A stretch of 64,000 bases of DNA, taken from contig JAEYJO010000038.1 of NCBI GenBank assembly GCA_023408815.1, positions 1-64,000 on the forward strand. The letters run 5' to 3'. The stretch's first letter is position 1. Each line of letters opens with the position of its first letter. The notes beneath the pieces are model-generated. The model made no database searches. It saw only the letters and a list, made by a program, of their open reading frames with translations, and had not been told where the DNA came from. Source of the DNA: Bacillota bacterium. GTDB lineage: Bacteria > Bacillota > Clostridia > Lachnospirales > Lachnospiraceae. Positions 44,835-53,709 of this stretch are shown here, in pieces. The position numbers and the translations under genes are program-made.

Positions 44835-45218
44835 ATGATAAAAATGAAGGCAAAAAAATTGAAAAAACGAAAAAAGTCTGCAATTATGGCCGCAGTAGTT
44901 CTATTGATAGGAGTAGTCTGCTTCACCGGATTTACTATGACGGCAAGAAGCACCTCAGAAAGCGATCAGGTACAAATTACAGCAGGAAAAAATGAAGAAC
45001 TCATATATGGCCGCCTTACATCGGTGATCGGAAACGACATAACCTGTACCTTAACGGAAAGCGGAGAGGAAAAAGTATACGAGATTCCTGTAGGAACCGA
45101 TGTGGTCACCCGTCTCGGTACGATAACCACGTTTTCGAAGCTGTCGGAGGGAAATAATGTGGCCATTTTATTGGAAAAGGGTACTGATATAGTGAAGTCA
45201 GTATGGATAACGGAATAA
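44835..45218 (+). CDS. Small membrane-anchored protein of exporter operon
   Basis: A 127-residue protein, start 44835 behind AAAGGAG. A strongly basic N-terminus (KAKKLKKRKK) and one membrane segment (about 17-36) are followed by a roughly 85-residue extracytoplasmic beta-rich domain (YGRLTSVIGNDITCTL, YEIPVGTDVVTRLG), somewhat like DUF5666/OB-type folds. No known family is certain. Being between permease and ATPase, it is probably an accessory subunit or folding factor. Confidence 0.65.
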   Translation: MIKMKAKKLKKRKKSAIMAAVVLLIGVVCFTGFTMTARSTSESDQVQITAGKNEELIYGRLTSVIGNDITCTLTESGEEKVYEIPVGTDVVTRLGTITTFSKLSEGNNVAILLEKGTDIVKSVWITE

Positions 45219-45244
45219 GCCATAGTGGTAAGAAGGAGATGAAA

Positions 45245-45934
45245 ATGCAGGAAAATAGCAAAAGCGATAGCATGATAGCTATGACAAATATCAATAAAGG
45301 GTATATGCTGGGAGAAGAAAAGGTCCCCGTTCTCCATGATATCTGCTTTCAGGTGGAAAAAGGAGAGTTTGTAGCTATTCTTGGTCCCTCCGGTTCGGGA
45401 AAAACTACCCTTATGAATATTATCGGCTGTATGGATGTGTTGGATGAAGGGGCTTATTTTCTGGATGGGCAGCCGATTCATGAGATGCCGGAAAAGCGGT
45501 TGAACGATGTGAGGAACAAGGAAATCGGATTTATTTTCCAGAACTATCAGCTGATTTCTACCTATAATATCTTGCAGAACATTACTATGCCGCTCATCGT
45601 GCGGGGAATGACTACAAAGGAGGCGGAGGAAAAATGTATGGATACCATCCGTCTGCTGGGATTGGATCACAGAATGAAGCATAAGCCTTCGGAGCTTTCC
45701 GGCGGGCAGAAGCAGAGGGTTTCCATAGCCAGGGCATTGGTGGGAGAGCCGGCTATTCTTTTAGCGGATGAGCCTACGGGAGCGCTGGACAGCAACAGCG
45801 GCAAGGATGTGCTTAAGTTGTTTAAGGATTTGAATGACATGGGGCATACCATCGTAATGATTACTCATGATTTGAATGTTGCAAAGGCAGCAGGAAGAAT
45901 CGTACATATTGTGGATGGATGTCTGAAAGAATAA
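45245..45934 (+). CDS. MacB/LolD-type ABC exporter ATPase
   Basis: A 229-residue ATPase, start 45245 behind AAGGAG (an upstream in-frame ATG at 45203 overlaps the previous gene). Walker A GPSGSGKTT, the Q-loop FIFQNYQL, signature LSGGQKQR, Walker B ILLADEPTGALD and the H-loop ITHD are all present. It powers the permease at 43467. Last gene of the exporter operon, followed by a terminator. Confidence 0.93.
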   Translation: MQENSKSDSMIAMTNINKGYMLGEEKVPVLHDICFQVEKGEFVAILGPSGSGKTTLMNIIGCMDVLDEGAYFLDGQPIHEMPEKRLNDVRNKEIGFIFQNYQLISTYNILQNITMPLIVRGMTTKEAEEKCMDTIRLLGLDHRMKHKPSELSGGQKQRVSIARALVGEPAILLADEPTGALDSNSGKDVLKLFKDLNDMGHTIVMITHDLNVAKAAGRIVHIVDGCLKE

Positions 45935-45941
45935 AAAAGTG

Positions 45942-45968
45942 TTGACCTCGCCTTAAGAGCGAGGTCAA
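45942..45968 (+). terminator. Terminator of the exporter operon
   Basis: A perfect 10-bp stem (45942-45951 with 45959-45968) has a 7-nt loop. It is followed by an ATTTAT stretch, a weak T-tract. It lies 8 bp after the ATPase stop. Confidence 0.7.
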
Positions 45969-46072
45969 ATTTATGTTATAGGGACATATTAACAATGTTT
46001 TAAAAGAGTTAAAAAAAGTATCCTTAACTTCATAATCGAAATATAATCTATAAGTTACATAGTTGGGAGTAA

Positions 46073-46118
46073 TTGACAAATTTTTCCATTTTGTTATAAT
46101 GTTAGTAAGCGTTTACTA
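46073..46118 (+). promoter_or_regulatory. Promoter and operator of the tetR-che operon
   Basis: TTGACA (46073-46078) and TATAAT (46095-46100) are 16 bp apart. Right after the -10 lies the dyad TAGTAA-GCGT-TTACTA (46103-46118), 14 bp before the TetR start codon. This is a typical autoregulatory operator position for TetR-family repressors and could also control the chemosensory genes behind tetR. Confidence 0.75.
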
Positions 46119-46132
46119 CGGTGGGTGACTAA

Positions 46133-46741
46133 ATGATGGAGTTTAAACTGCACAGAAAAGAAAGTTTGATTATTACTGCGATTGATATTATTGATGAGCT
46201 GGGGATTCAAGGATTATCTACCAGAGAAATAGCCAGAAGAGAAGGAGTTTCCGAGGCGACTTTGTTCCGCCATTACAGCAATAAGAAGGAACTGCTAAGA
46301 GCCGTATTGGATTACTTTTGCAAATTTGACTATGATATTTTTCAATCGGCTGAATTAATGAAATTAAAACCGTGTGATTCAATACGGTTTTTTGTTGAAT
46401 TGTCTGTGGAGTATTATGAAAACTATCCTGCAATAACATCTATTATGCAGGTGTTTGAAGCTGTTCGGTATGAATCTGATCTGGAGGAGAAAATAAAAGA
46501 AATTTTAAATAACCGTACCGGTTTTATCCAACAGCTGATAGAAAAAGCGAAAGAGGAGGGGGAATTAAGTAAGGATATTAATAGTGAAGACTTAGCGGAT
46601 CTGATATCCGGCTTGTGCAGAGAGATATGTTTGAAATGGAGAATAAATGACAGGAATTTTTCTTTAAAGGAAAGAACAATGGAGACGTTGGATATGGTGC
46701 TGAACAGTTTATATTCGGAAACTGGAGAAGCGGAAGTTTAG
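46133..46741 (+). CDS. TetR/AcrR-family regulator
   Basis: A 202-residue regulator. The N-terminal helix-turn-helix reads IIDELGIQGLSTREIARREG and VSEATLFRHYSNKKELL. The C-terminal ligand domain is about 130 residues, all helical, with no recognised ligand. It follows a strong promoter with a dyad and is only 39 bp from cheY on the same strand, so it probably heads and represses the chemosensory operon. The exporter operon upstream is an alternative target. Confidence 0.9.
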   Translation: MMEFKLHRKESLIITAIDIIDELGIQGLSTREIARREGVSEATLFRHYSNKKELLRAVLDYFCKFDYDIFQSAELMKLKPCDSIRFFVELSVEYYENYPAITSIMQVFEAVRYESDLEEKIKEILNNRTGFIQQLIEKAKEEGELSKDINSEDLADLISGLCREICLKWRINDRNFSLKERTMETLDMVLNSLYSETGEAEV

Positions 46742-46780
46742 GGACATTGTAAGGAGCCGTAAGAAATTGGAGGTCATAGG

Positions 46781-47143
46781 ATGAAAAAAGTACTTATTGT
46801 AGATGATGCGGCTTTTATGAGGCTGACGATCAAGGAGTTGCTGGGAAAAATTGACTCCGTAGAATTTGCAGAGGCACAAAATGGAATTGAAGCAGTAAGC
46901 AAATACATGGAAATAAAACCGGATGTGGTAACAATGGATATTACGATGCCTGATATGACAGGATTAGAAGCGCTCAAGCTCATTCGTAAGGTGAATCCGC
47001 AGGCAAAGGTAGTGATGGTATCTGCCATGGGGCAGGAAAATATGGTAAAGGAAGCGGTGCTGAACGGGGCAAAAACTTTTATAATAAAGCCCTTCAAGGA
47101 GGAGCATGTACTCAGTACCATAAAAAAATTGCTCGAAATCTAG
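46781..47143 (+). CDS. cheY: Chemotaxis response regulator CheY
   Basis: A 120-residue single receiver domain with acidic pocket D9-D10 (VDDAAF), phosphoacceptor D53 (TMDITMPD), Thr/Ser switch (VSAMGQ) and Lys in IIKPFK. GGAGG precedes the start. First chemosensory gene after tetR. It is phosphorylated by CheA and, if the system drives motility, binds the flagellar motor. Confidence 0.92.
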   Translation: MKKVLIVDDAAFMRLTIKELLGKIDSVEFAEAQNGIEAVSKYMEIKPDVVTMDITMPDMTGLEALKLIRKVNPQAKVVMVSAMGQENMVKEAVLNGAKTFIIKPFKEEHVLSTIKKLLEI

Positions 47144-47167
47144 GAAACAGATGAGGGAGGTATAGGA

Positions 47168-49240
47168 ATGTCGGATCAATTTACCAATGAACCCATGCTG
47201 GATATGTATATTTTTGAGACTTCGCAGTTGATCGAACAGTTGGAGCAGTCTATTTTAAGCAGTGAGAAGGAAAGTTGCTTTACTCCTGCGGCTATCAATG
47301 AAATTTTTCGTATTATGCATACGATAAAAGGCTCTTCGGCCATTATGATGTTTCATAATATTTCCACGCTTGCGCATACTATGGAAGATATGTTTTATTT
47401 CTTACGGGAAGAAAAGCCACGGCAAGTGGACTGTTCTTCCCTTTCTGATTTCGTCTTGGACGGAGTCGATTTTATTAAGGTGGAAGTGGAGAAGATTAAA
47501 AATGGAGACGAGCCCGACGGGGACGCGGCTATTTTAACTGAAAATCTTAATCTTTTTCTATCAAATCTAAAAAAAGAGAATGGCATCGATGATTCCGGTA
47601 AGAAAGAGAAAGAAATATCCAAAAAGTCTCAGCAGTATTACATTTCCCAGGAGAGGGTTCCGGCAACGGAATATAAATACAGATTTATGGCCCGGATTTA
47701 TTTTGAAGAGGGCTGTGAGATGGAAAATATCCGGGCGTATACTATCCTGCATAATTTAAAAGATTATACGGAGGAGTTTTATACGGTTCCCGAGGATGTC
47801 ATCGACGCCGATGACAGTACGGAGCGCATACGCCAGAACGGCTTTTTTATATATTTTAAAACCGATCATACTTATGAGCAGATGAATGAATTCTTCCAGC
47901 AAACCATATTTTTGAAATCTCTGGAATTGGTCCCGTTGGAGACGGAAGAAGAATATGAAGAACATAAAATCCAAAAGCAGGATACGCTCAGGGATAGTTT
48001 TGTAAGAACAGTTTCCGCCAATTATAGCGGTGAGGACGGTAAGGAAACAAACAAAGTGAGTCATTCCTCAGCGGTACAAAATATTATCAGCGTCAGCGTT
48101 GCAAAATTGGATAAGCTTATGGATCTGGTGGGTGAAATGGTAATTGCCGAAGCTATGGTAATACAAAATCCTGATTTACGGGGATTGGTGCTGGATAATT
48201 TTCAGAAAGCAGCCGGACAGCTGAATAAAATTACGAGTGAATTGCAGGATACTGTAATGTCGATTCGTATGGTGCCTTTGGCCCCGACCTTTCAAAAAAT
48301 GCACCGTATTGTAAGAGATATGTGCAAACAGCTCAATAAGGAAGTAAACCTTAAAATTATAGGAGAAGAAACCGAGGTAGATAAGAATATTATCGAACAT
48401 ATTTCCGATCCTCTGATGCACCTGGTAAGAAACTCTTTGGATCATGGAATTGAAGCGGCGGAAGAAAGAAGGCAGGCGGGCAAGGAGAGATCAGGGACTA
48501 TCGTTTTGGAGGCGAAAAACTCTGGAAGTGATGTACTTATTATTGTGCAGGATAACGGAAAAGGACTTGATCGGGAGAAGATTCTTAAAAAAGCGAAAGA
48601 AAATAATCTGTTGTATAAAAAAGAAGAAGATATGACGGAGCAGGAAATCTTCAATATGATCTTGGCTCCGGGATTTTCGACGAAAGAAAGTATTTCTGAA
48701 TTTTCAGGCCGCGGAGTTGGCATGGATGTGGTAAACAAAAATATACAAACAATTGGCGGGACATTATCTGTGAACAGTATTTCGGGAGAAGGGACGACCA
48801 TTACCCTGGCGATTCCGTTGACTTTAGCCATTATAGACGGTATGAATATCAAAGTCGGAAAATCTTGTTATACCATACCTACGATATCTATAAAAGAATC
48901 CTTAAGGCCGGATGAAAGAGATATCATCATCGATCCGGAAGGGAATGAAATGCTGATGATCAGAGGGCAGTGTTTTCCGATTTTGAGGCTTCACGAGAGC
49001 TACAAGGTGGAAACCGCCGTTACCGAATTAAAAGAAGGAATTATAATCGTAGTAGAACAGGATGGCCGGACGATATGTATCTTTGCGGATGAGTTACTGG
49101 GTCAGCAGCAGGTGGTTGTTAAGAGCTTGCCGGTATATATACAAAAAAAACGAAGAATCAAGGGTCTTGCAGGATGTACTCTGCTGGGTGACGGAAGCAT
49201 AAGCCTCATATTGGACGTTGCAGGGTTGGTCAATTTTTAG
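47168..49240 (+). CDS. cheA: Chemotaxis histidine kinase CheA
   Basis: A 690-residue kinase with the full domain series. The P1 Hpt domain has H51 (MHTIKGSSA). A P2-like middle (about 155-265) is followed by the P3 dimerisation domain from about 300 (VSVAKLDKLMDLVGEMVIAE), P4 ATPase (HLVRNSLDHGIE, VQDNGKGLD, GFSTKE, GRGVGMDVV) and the C-terminal P5 CheW-like domain. It couples receptors through CheW to CheY, CheB and perhaps the receiver protein at 52765. Confidence 0.95.
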   Translation: MSDQFTNEPMLDMYIFETSQLIEQLEQSILSSEKESCFTPAAINEIFRIMHTIKGSSAIMMFHNISTLAHTMEDMFYFLREEKPRQVDCSSLSDFVLDGVDFIKVEVEKIKNGDEPDGDAAILTENLNLFLSNLKKENGIDDSGKKEKEISKKSQQYYISQERVPATEYKYRFMARIYFEEGCEMENIRAYTILHNLKDYTEEFYTVPEDVIDADDSTERIRQNGFFIYFKTDHTYEQMNEFFQQTIFLKSLELVPLETEEEYEEHKIQKQDTLRDSFVRTVSANYSGEDGKETNKVSHSSAVQNIISVSVAKLDKLMDLVGEMVIAEAMVIQNPDLRGLVLDNFQKAAGQLNKITSELQDTVMSIRMVPLAPTFQKMHRIVRDMCKQLNKEVNLKIIGEETEVDKNIIEHISDPLMHLVRNSLDHGIEAAEERRQAGKERSGTIVLEAKNSGSDVLIIVQDNGKGLDREKILKKAKENNLLYKKEEDMTEQEIFNMILAPGFSTKESISEFSGRGVGMDVVNKNIQTIGGTLSVNSISGEGTTITLAIPLTLAIIDGMNIKVGKSCYTIPTISIKESLRPDERDIIIDPEGNEMLMIRGQCFPILRLHESYKVETAVTELKEGIIIVVEQDGRTICIFADELLGQQQVVVKSLPVYIQKKRRIKGLAGCTLLGDGSISLILDVAGLVNF

Positions 49241-49282
49241 GATTTGCAATAAAAAGATTGCCGTATAATTTTCAGAAATGAG

Positions 49283-52200
49283 GTGTTTAGAGTAAATACA
49301 TATCAATCGGATGAAAAAAATCTTGAATTGGCGGCGGCGACACTGACATGTATCGGTGACGGAGTTATATCGACAGACCTAAAAGGGCAAATTCTCTTTA
49401 TGAACCAAATTGCGGAAAATATATTGGATGCGCAGTTTTCGGCAGTCAGGGGAAAACTGTTCGATGAAGTCGTGAAGTTCTATAAGGAAGGTACCAATAT
49501 AAGGGTTCCAAGCCCTATTCCTGCCGTAATTGAGCATGATACGATCAAGGGATTGGAAAATAATACAATAATCATAACGGGAGATAATACACGGAAATTT
49601 GTTTCTGCTACTTGCTCTACCATTAAAAATTTTAAATCCGAAAATATTGGCGTTGTTATCATACTCAGGGACATTACCAGATTAAAAACGCTGGAAATAG
49701 AACATCTCAATGAAAAAAACAACTTGAAAACTATGTTCGATGTCGCGCCTGTAAGCATGATCATAATGGATCAAAATGCCCGTATTGCGCAGATTAATGA
49801 TGCTTCGCTTGAGCTTATTGAAAAAACGAGAGAGGAAGCGATAGGAGAACGGTTCGGAGATGCGTTTGGATGTAAGGAAAGCTTTCGGAGTCAGCAGGGA
49901 TGTCAATATGGTAAGAAATGTGCAAGATGTGTTTTTCGAAGGTCGGTAAATCAGGCGATTCGCAGAGGGGTTAAGACAAGTAAGCTGGAAATTAAGAAAG
50001 TATTGATAAAAGACGGAGAACCATTTGAGTATTGGTTTCAGGTCAGTGTAGTTCCTATTATAGTAAATAATGTAACAAATTGCATAGTTACTCTGATGGA
50101 TATCACGGAAAGCAAGATGCGGGAGAAACTGATTACGGAATCCAGGGATTTCTGCAGCAATATCCTGCATCAGCTGCCTTCCCTCGCCTGGATGACAGAT
50201 AAAAATTTGGAATGTAATTATGTAAACAAGGTGTGGAAAGACTTCACGGGAAAGACAATAGAAGAAGTATTGGAAGACGGATGGGATAAAATTATTCATC
50301 CGGATGACCTGGATAATTATTTAAGGAAACGGATTGCGGCCATGCGTAAGAGAAAGAATTATCAGCAGGAAGTACGCATAAGACGCTATGACGGTGAATA
50401 CCGCTGGTGTGTGGCCGTGGATACTCCTTATTATGGACTGGATGGAAGGTTTTCAGGATATATAGGCTCCATTTACGATATTACAGAAAGAATCAAGGCA
50501 GAAGAAGATATGGAGCGATATCGGAAAATAATCAATAATGCCAGGGACATTATATTCCTGTTGAATCCGGACGGCAGCATTATAGAGGCTAATAAGTCGG
50601 CTGTAAAAGCTTACGGGTATACGCTGGAAGAACTGTGCGCCATGAATATAAATAAAATTCGGGAGGACTGGAAATACAACCAGAAGCAGATGGATGAGAC
50701 GGAGGCAGGAGAGGTCTTCTTTGAGGTAACGCATGTAAGGAAGGATGGAAGCTCTTTTCAAGCAGAAGTAAGTTCTCAGGGGATAAACATCGGGAGTAAA
50801 AAAATTCTTTTTAGCATTGTAAGAGATATTACCGAGAGAAAGAAGGCGGAGCTGGATATCCGGATCAATCAGGAAAAATATTATTCCTTGTTTATGAATA
50901 TGAAGAGTGCCTATGCGTATTTCAGGCTGCAGCATAGTTTGAACTATGAAACGGTGGATGTGGTCATCGTAGAAGTTAACCGGTCTTTTGAAGAATTGTT
51001 TTCCGTAAGCAGAGACCATATTGTAGGAAAGAGTTTTCTTGAAGTTTTTCCGAACAGTAAAGGACTTCTGAAGGATATTGAAGAACAATATTTTATGGAA
51101 ATAATGCAGGGAAAAAGTGTAAATATGGAAGAATATTTTTCCCATATTTACAATAAGTGGCTCTCGCTCTCGATTTATAGTCCCTATGAAGATGAGATAG
51201 TAGCTATTATTTCAGATATCACTGAAATGAAGCAATCGGAACTGCGCCTGATATCCACCAAAGAAGCAGCGGAAGCAGCCAATCGCGCCAAAAGTGAATT
51301 TCTTGCAAATATGAGTCATGAAATCAGGACACCGATCAACGGGATGGTAGGAATGGTAGATCTTACTTTGCTGACCGAGCTGAAGCATGAACAAAGGGAA
51401 AACCTTGAGATGGCAAAAACCTGTGCCAATTCTCTGCTCAAAATCATTAACGACATTCTTGACTTTTCCAAAATGGAGGCAGGAAAGCTATCCATAGAAA
51501 ACATAACTTTTGATCTAAAAGAATTAATAGAAGAATTGGTAAAGACTTATTCCCTTCGGGTAGAAGAAAAAGGCCTTGAATTAAACTATGGCTTCAGTGC
51601 AGCCATTCCAAGATATTTGGTCGGAGACTCTAACCGGCTAAAACAGATACTGCACAATCTGCTTGGCAATGCGGTAAAGTTTACGAATGAAGGAAGCATA
51701 TCCCTGGTGACTAAACTGCTGCATAAGACGGAATCACGGGTAGAACTTAATTTTTCTGTTTCAGATACGGGCATCGGTCTGACACAGGAGGATATCCGGC
51801 ACTTGTTTCAGAGCTTTAATCAGGTGGAACGGTCATTCACTAAAAAATATGGAGGAACCGGACTGGGTCTTGCCATATCCAAAACACTTGCGGAATTAAT
51901 GGGCGGCAGTATTGGTGTAGAAAGTGAAAAAGAAAAAGGAAGTACCTTCTATGTCAATCTCCCTTTTCAAATCGGAAAAGCCATAGAAGAGAGGCCGATA
52001 CAGCCGGCCAGCCTATCCGGTAAAAAGAACAATATAAAAATCCTATTGGCAGAGGATGATCTGATTAACCAAAAGGTAATTCTAAAAATGCTGGAGAAGA
52101 GAGAGTATTCCGTTGACTTAGCAAGAGATGGGATAGAAGTGCTGAAATTATTCGCAGAGAATAAATATGACCTGATTCTTATGGATATTCAGATGCCTGA

Positions 52201-52762
52201 GATGAATGGACTGGAGGCCGTACAGAAAATAAGGGAAATGGAGGGAACAAGTCTCTACACTCCGATAGTAGCATTGAGCGCTTATGCTCTAAAAGGAGAC
52301 AAAGAAAAGTTTTTAGCCTTGGGAATGGATGGATATGTATCCAAGCCTATCGATATGAATCAATTGTTTTCTACCGTTGAACAGATTGCGAGAAGAAAGG
52401 AGGAGACAGGTTTGCTGCCGGACAGTATTTTTCTTACCGACAGCGGAGAGATAAGGTTTGCAAGCAAAAATACGGACAGGCTAAATGGAAGAGCGAAGGG
52501 CTTATTACATGAAATTGCAAAGAACACCATGAGGCTGGAACAGGCGATGGAGAAGGGGAATCTGGAACTGATTGAAGAAATTGCCCATACGATAAAAAAA
52601 CAGTCTATAGATATGGAATGTGCAAAGATCAAGGATATGGCTTTTAAAATAGAGCTTGCCGCCAGACGCGGAAATATGGGCGATGCTGCAGAAAACATTA
52701 AAAAAGTAGAAGAGGAAGTTCGGATACTGCAAAATGAGTCGATCGCTTCCGAGGAGGAGTAA
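49283..52762 (+). CDS. Five-PAS hybrid histidine kinase with receiver and Hpt
   Basis: A soluble protein of 1159 residues inside the che operon, starting at GTG (no better start seen). Five PAS-type sensor modules fill about 1-655. The second has a Cys cluster, C197, C207, C213 and C216 (GCQYGKKCARC). Then come HisKA with H679 (MSHEIRTP), a HATPase, a receiver with D968 (LMDIQMPE) and a C-terminal Hpt-like domain with H1102 (AHTIKKQS). It can run a complete phosphorelay internally. The next gene, a lone receiver, overlaps its control region and is a likely final target. No membrane segments, so it senses cytoplasmic redox, metal or small-molecule cues. Confidence 0.9.
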   Translation: MFRVNTYQSDEKNLELAAATLTCIGDGVISTDLKGQILFMNQIAENILDAQFSAVRGKLFDEVVKFYKEGTNIRVPSPIPAVIEHDTIKGLENNTIIITGDNTRKFVSATCSTIKNFKSENIGVVIILRDITRLKTLEIEHLNEKNNLKTMFDVAPVSMIIMDQNARIAQINDASLELIEKTREEAIGERFGDAFGCKESFRSQQGCQYGKKCARCVFRRSVNQAIRRGVKTSKLEIKKVLIKDGEPFEYWFQVSVVPIIVNNVTNCIVTLMDITESKMREKLITESRDFCSNILHQLPSLAWMTDKNLECNYVNKVWKDFTGKTIEEVLEDGWDKIIHPDDLDNYLRKRIAAMRKRKNYQQEVRIRRYDGEYRWCVAVDTPYYGLDGRFSGYIGSIYDITERIKAEEDMERYRKIINNARDIIFLLNPDGSIIEANKSAVKAYGYTLEELCAMNINKIREDWKYNQKQMDETEAGEVFFEVTHVRKDGSSFQAEVSSQGINIGSKKILFSIVRDITERKKAELDIRINQEKYYSLFMNMKSAYAYFRLQHSLNYETVDVVIVEVNRSFEELFSVSRDHIVGKSFLEVFPNSKGLLKDIEEQYFMEIMQGKSVNMEEYFSHIYNKWLSLSIYSPYEDEIVAIISDITEMKQSELRLISTKEAAEAANRAKSEFLANMSHEIRTPINGMVGMVDLTLLTELKHEQRENLEMAKTCANSLLKIINDILDFSKMEAGKLSIENITFDLKELIEELVKTYSLRVEEKGLELNYGFSAAIPRYLVGDSNRLKQILHNLLGNAVKFTNEGSISLVTKLLHKTESRVELNFSVSDTGIGLTQEDIRHLFQSFNQVERSFTKKYGGTGLGLAISKTLAELMGGSIGVESEKEKGSTFYVNLPFQIGKAIEERPIQPASLSGKKNNIKILLAEDDLINQKVILKMLEKREYSVDLARDGIEVLKLFAENKYDLILMDIQMPEMNGLEAVQKIREMEGTSLYTPIVALSAYALKGDKEKFLALGMDGYVSKPIDMNQLFSTVEQIARRKEETGLLPDSIFLTDSGEIRFASKNTDRLNGRAKGLLHEIAKNTMRLEQAMEKGNLELIEEIAHTIKKQSIDMECAKIKDMAFKIELAARRGNMGDAAENIKKVEEEVRILQNESIASEEE

Positions 52763-52764
52763 AT

Positions 52765-53169
52765 ATGAGAATATTGATAGCAGAAGATGATTTGGTCAGC
52801 AGAAGATTTCTGTTTAAGTTTCTTAGCCGTTACGGGGAATGTGATCTGGTTGTAGATGGATTGGAAGCATTGGATGCCTGTCTGATGGCAATTAAAGAGG
52901 ATAAGTTATATGATTTGATCTGTCTGGATATCATGATGCCAAAAGTAGACGGTGTAAAGGTATTAAAATCCATCAGGGATCTGGAGAACCAGAAAGGAAT
53001 TCCTCTGGAGAAAAGATCAAAAGTAATTATGATCACGGCACTTGGAGAAACGCAGTTGGTTCAGAACGCTTTCGAAATAGGGTGCGATGCGTACGCTGCA
53101 AAACCTATTGATACAACCAAATTGGTTAAGGTACTGGAAGACTTCGGAATGATTCAGGAAAGAGAATAG
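52765..53169 (+). CDS. Stand-alone receiver protein, CheY-like
   Basis: A 134-residue single receiver, starting 2 bp after the hybrid kinase stop, with GAGGAG before it. It has AEDD at the acidic pocket, D55 (CLDIMMPK) and Lys in AAKPID. The translational coupling to the five-PAS kinase suggests it takes the phosphoryl group from that kinase's Hpt domain. It is distinct from cheY in sequence, so the operon has two output receivers. Confidence 0.9.
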   Translation: MRILIAEDDLVSRRFLFKFLSRYGECDLVVDGLEALDACLMAIKEDKLYDLICLDIMMPKVDGVKVLKSIRDLENQKGIPLEKRSKVIMITALGETQLVQNAFEIGCDAYAAKPIDTTKLVKVLEDFGMIQERE

Positions 53170-53207
53170 GAACGTTCTGACTGTAGAGTGAAAAGGAGAG
53201 AGGGAAC

Positions 53208-53705
53208 ATGATGGAGAAAAAGATGGACGAAACAGAGTTGCTGGAGCAGGAAGAAGACACGCAAAAAGACAGATTTTTAACTTTCCAGATCGGTAACGAG
53301 GTATATGGTATCGAAATAAAATGTGTGACCGAAATTATAGGCATACAGCCCATTACAGAGGTTCCGGAACTGCCGGATTACATCAGGGGGATTATTAATC
53401 TAAGGGGTAAGATCATACCGGTCATGGACGTCAGGCTGAGGTTCAAAAAAGAGGAGGTGGAGTATAATGACAGGACCTGCGTAATAGTAGTGGATATTGG
53501 AGGGGTATCTATCGGTTTGATTGTCGATAATGTTTCGGAGGTATTAACAATACCGGAAGAGGAAATTGTGGCGCCTCCGGATGTAAAAAGCGGAGGAAAC
53601 AGGTATATAAAGGGAATCGGTAAAGTAGAAAATCAGGTAAAGCTGCTGCTGGATTGTGACAGGTTACTGAATGAACAGGAAATAGATACTTTGAAGAATA
53701 CATAG
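53208..53705 (+). CDS. cheW: Chemotaxis coupling protein CheW
   Basis: A 165-residue CheW. After an acidic 20-residue leader, the two SH3-like barrels run from about 22, with YGIEIKCVTEIIG, LPDYIRGIINLRGKIIPV and GLIVDNVSEVL motifs. It bridges MCP tips and the CheA P5 domain. GGAGAGAGGG precedes the start. The MCP gene follows after 4 bp. Confidence 0.94.
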   Translation: MMEKKMDETELLEQEEDTQKDRFLTFQIGNEVYGIEIKCVTEIIGIQPITEVPELPDYIRGIINLRGKIIPVMDVRLRFKKEEVEYNDRTCVIVVDIGGVSIGLIVDNVSEVLTIPEEEIVAPPDVKSGGNRYIKGIGKVENQVKLLLDCDRLLNEQEIDTLKNT

Positions 53706-53709
53706 GAGG

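Noticed and set aside
50453..51145. 230-codon minus-strand frame opposite the hybrid kinase
   Set aside because: It resembles no family, has no ribosome site and covers PAS domains that are clearly coded on the plus strand.
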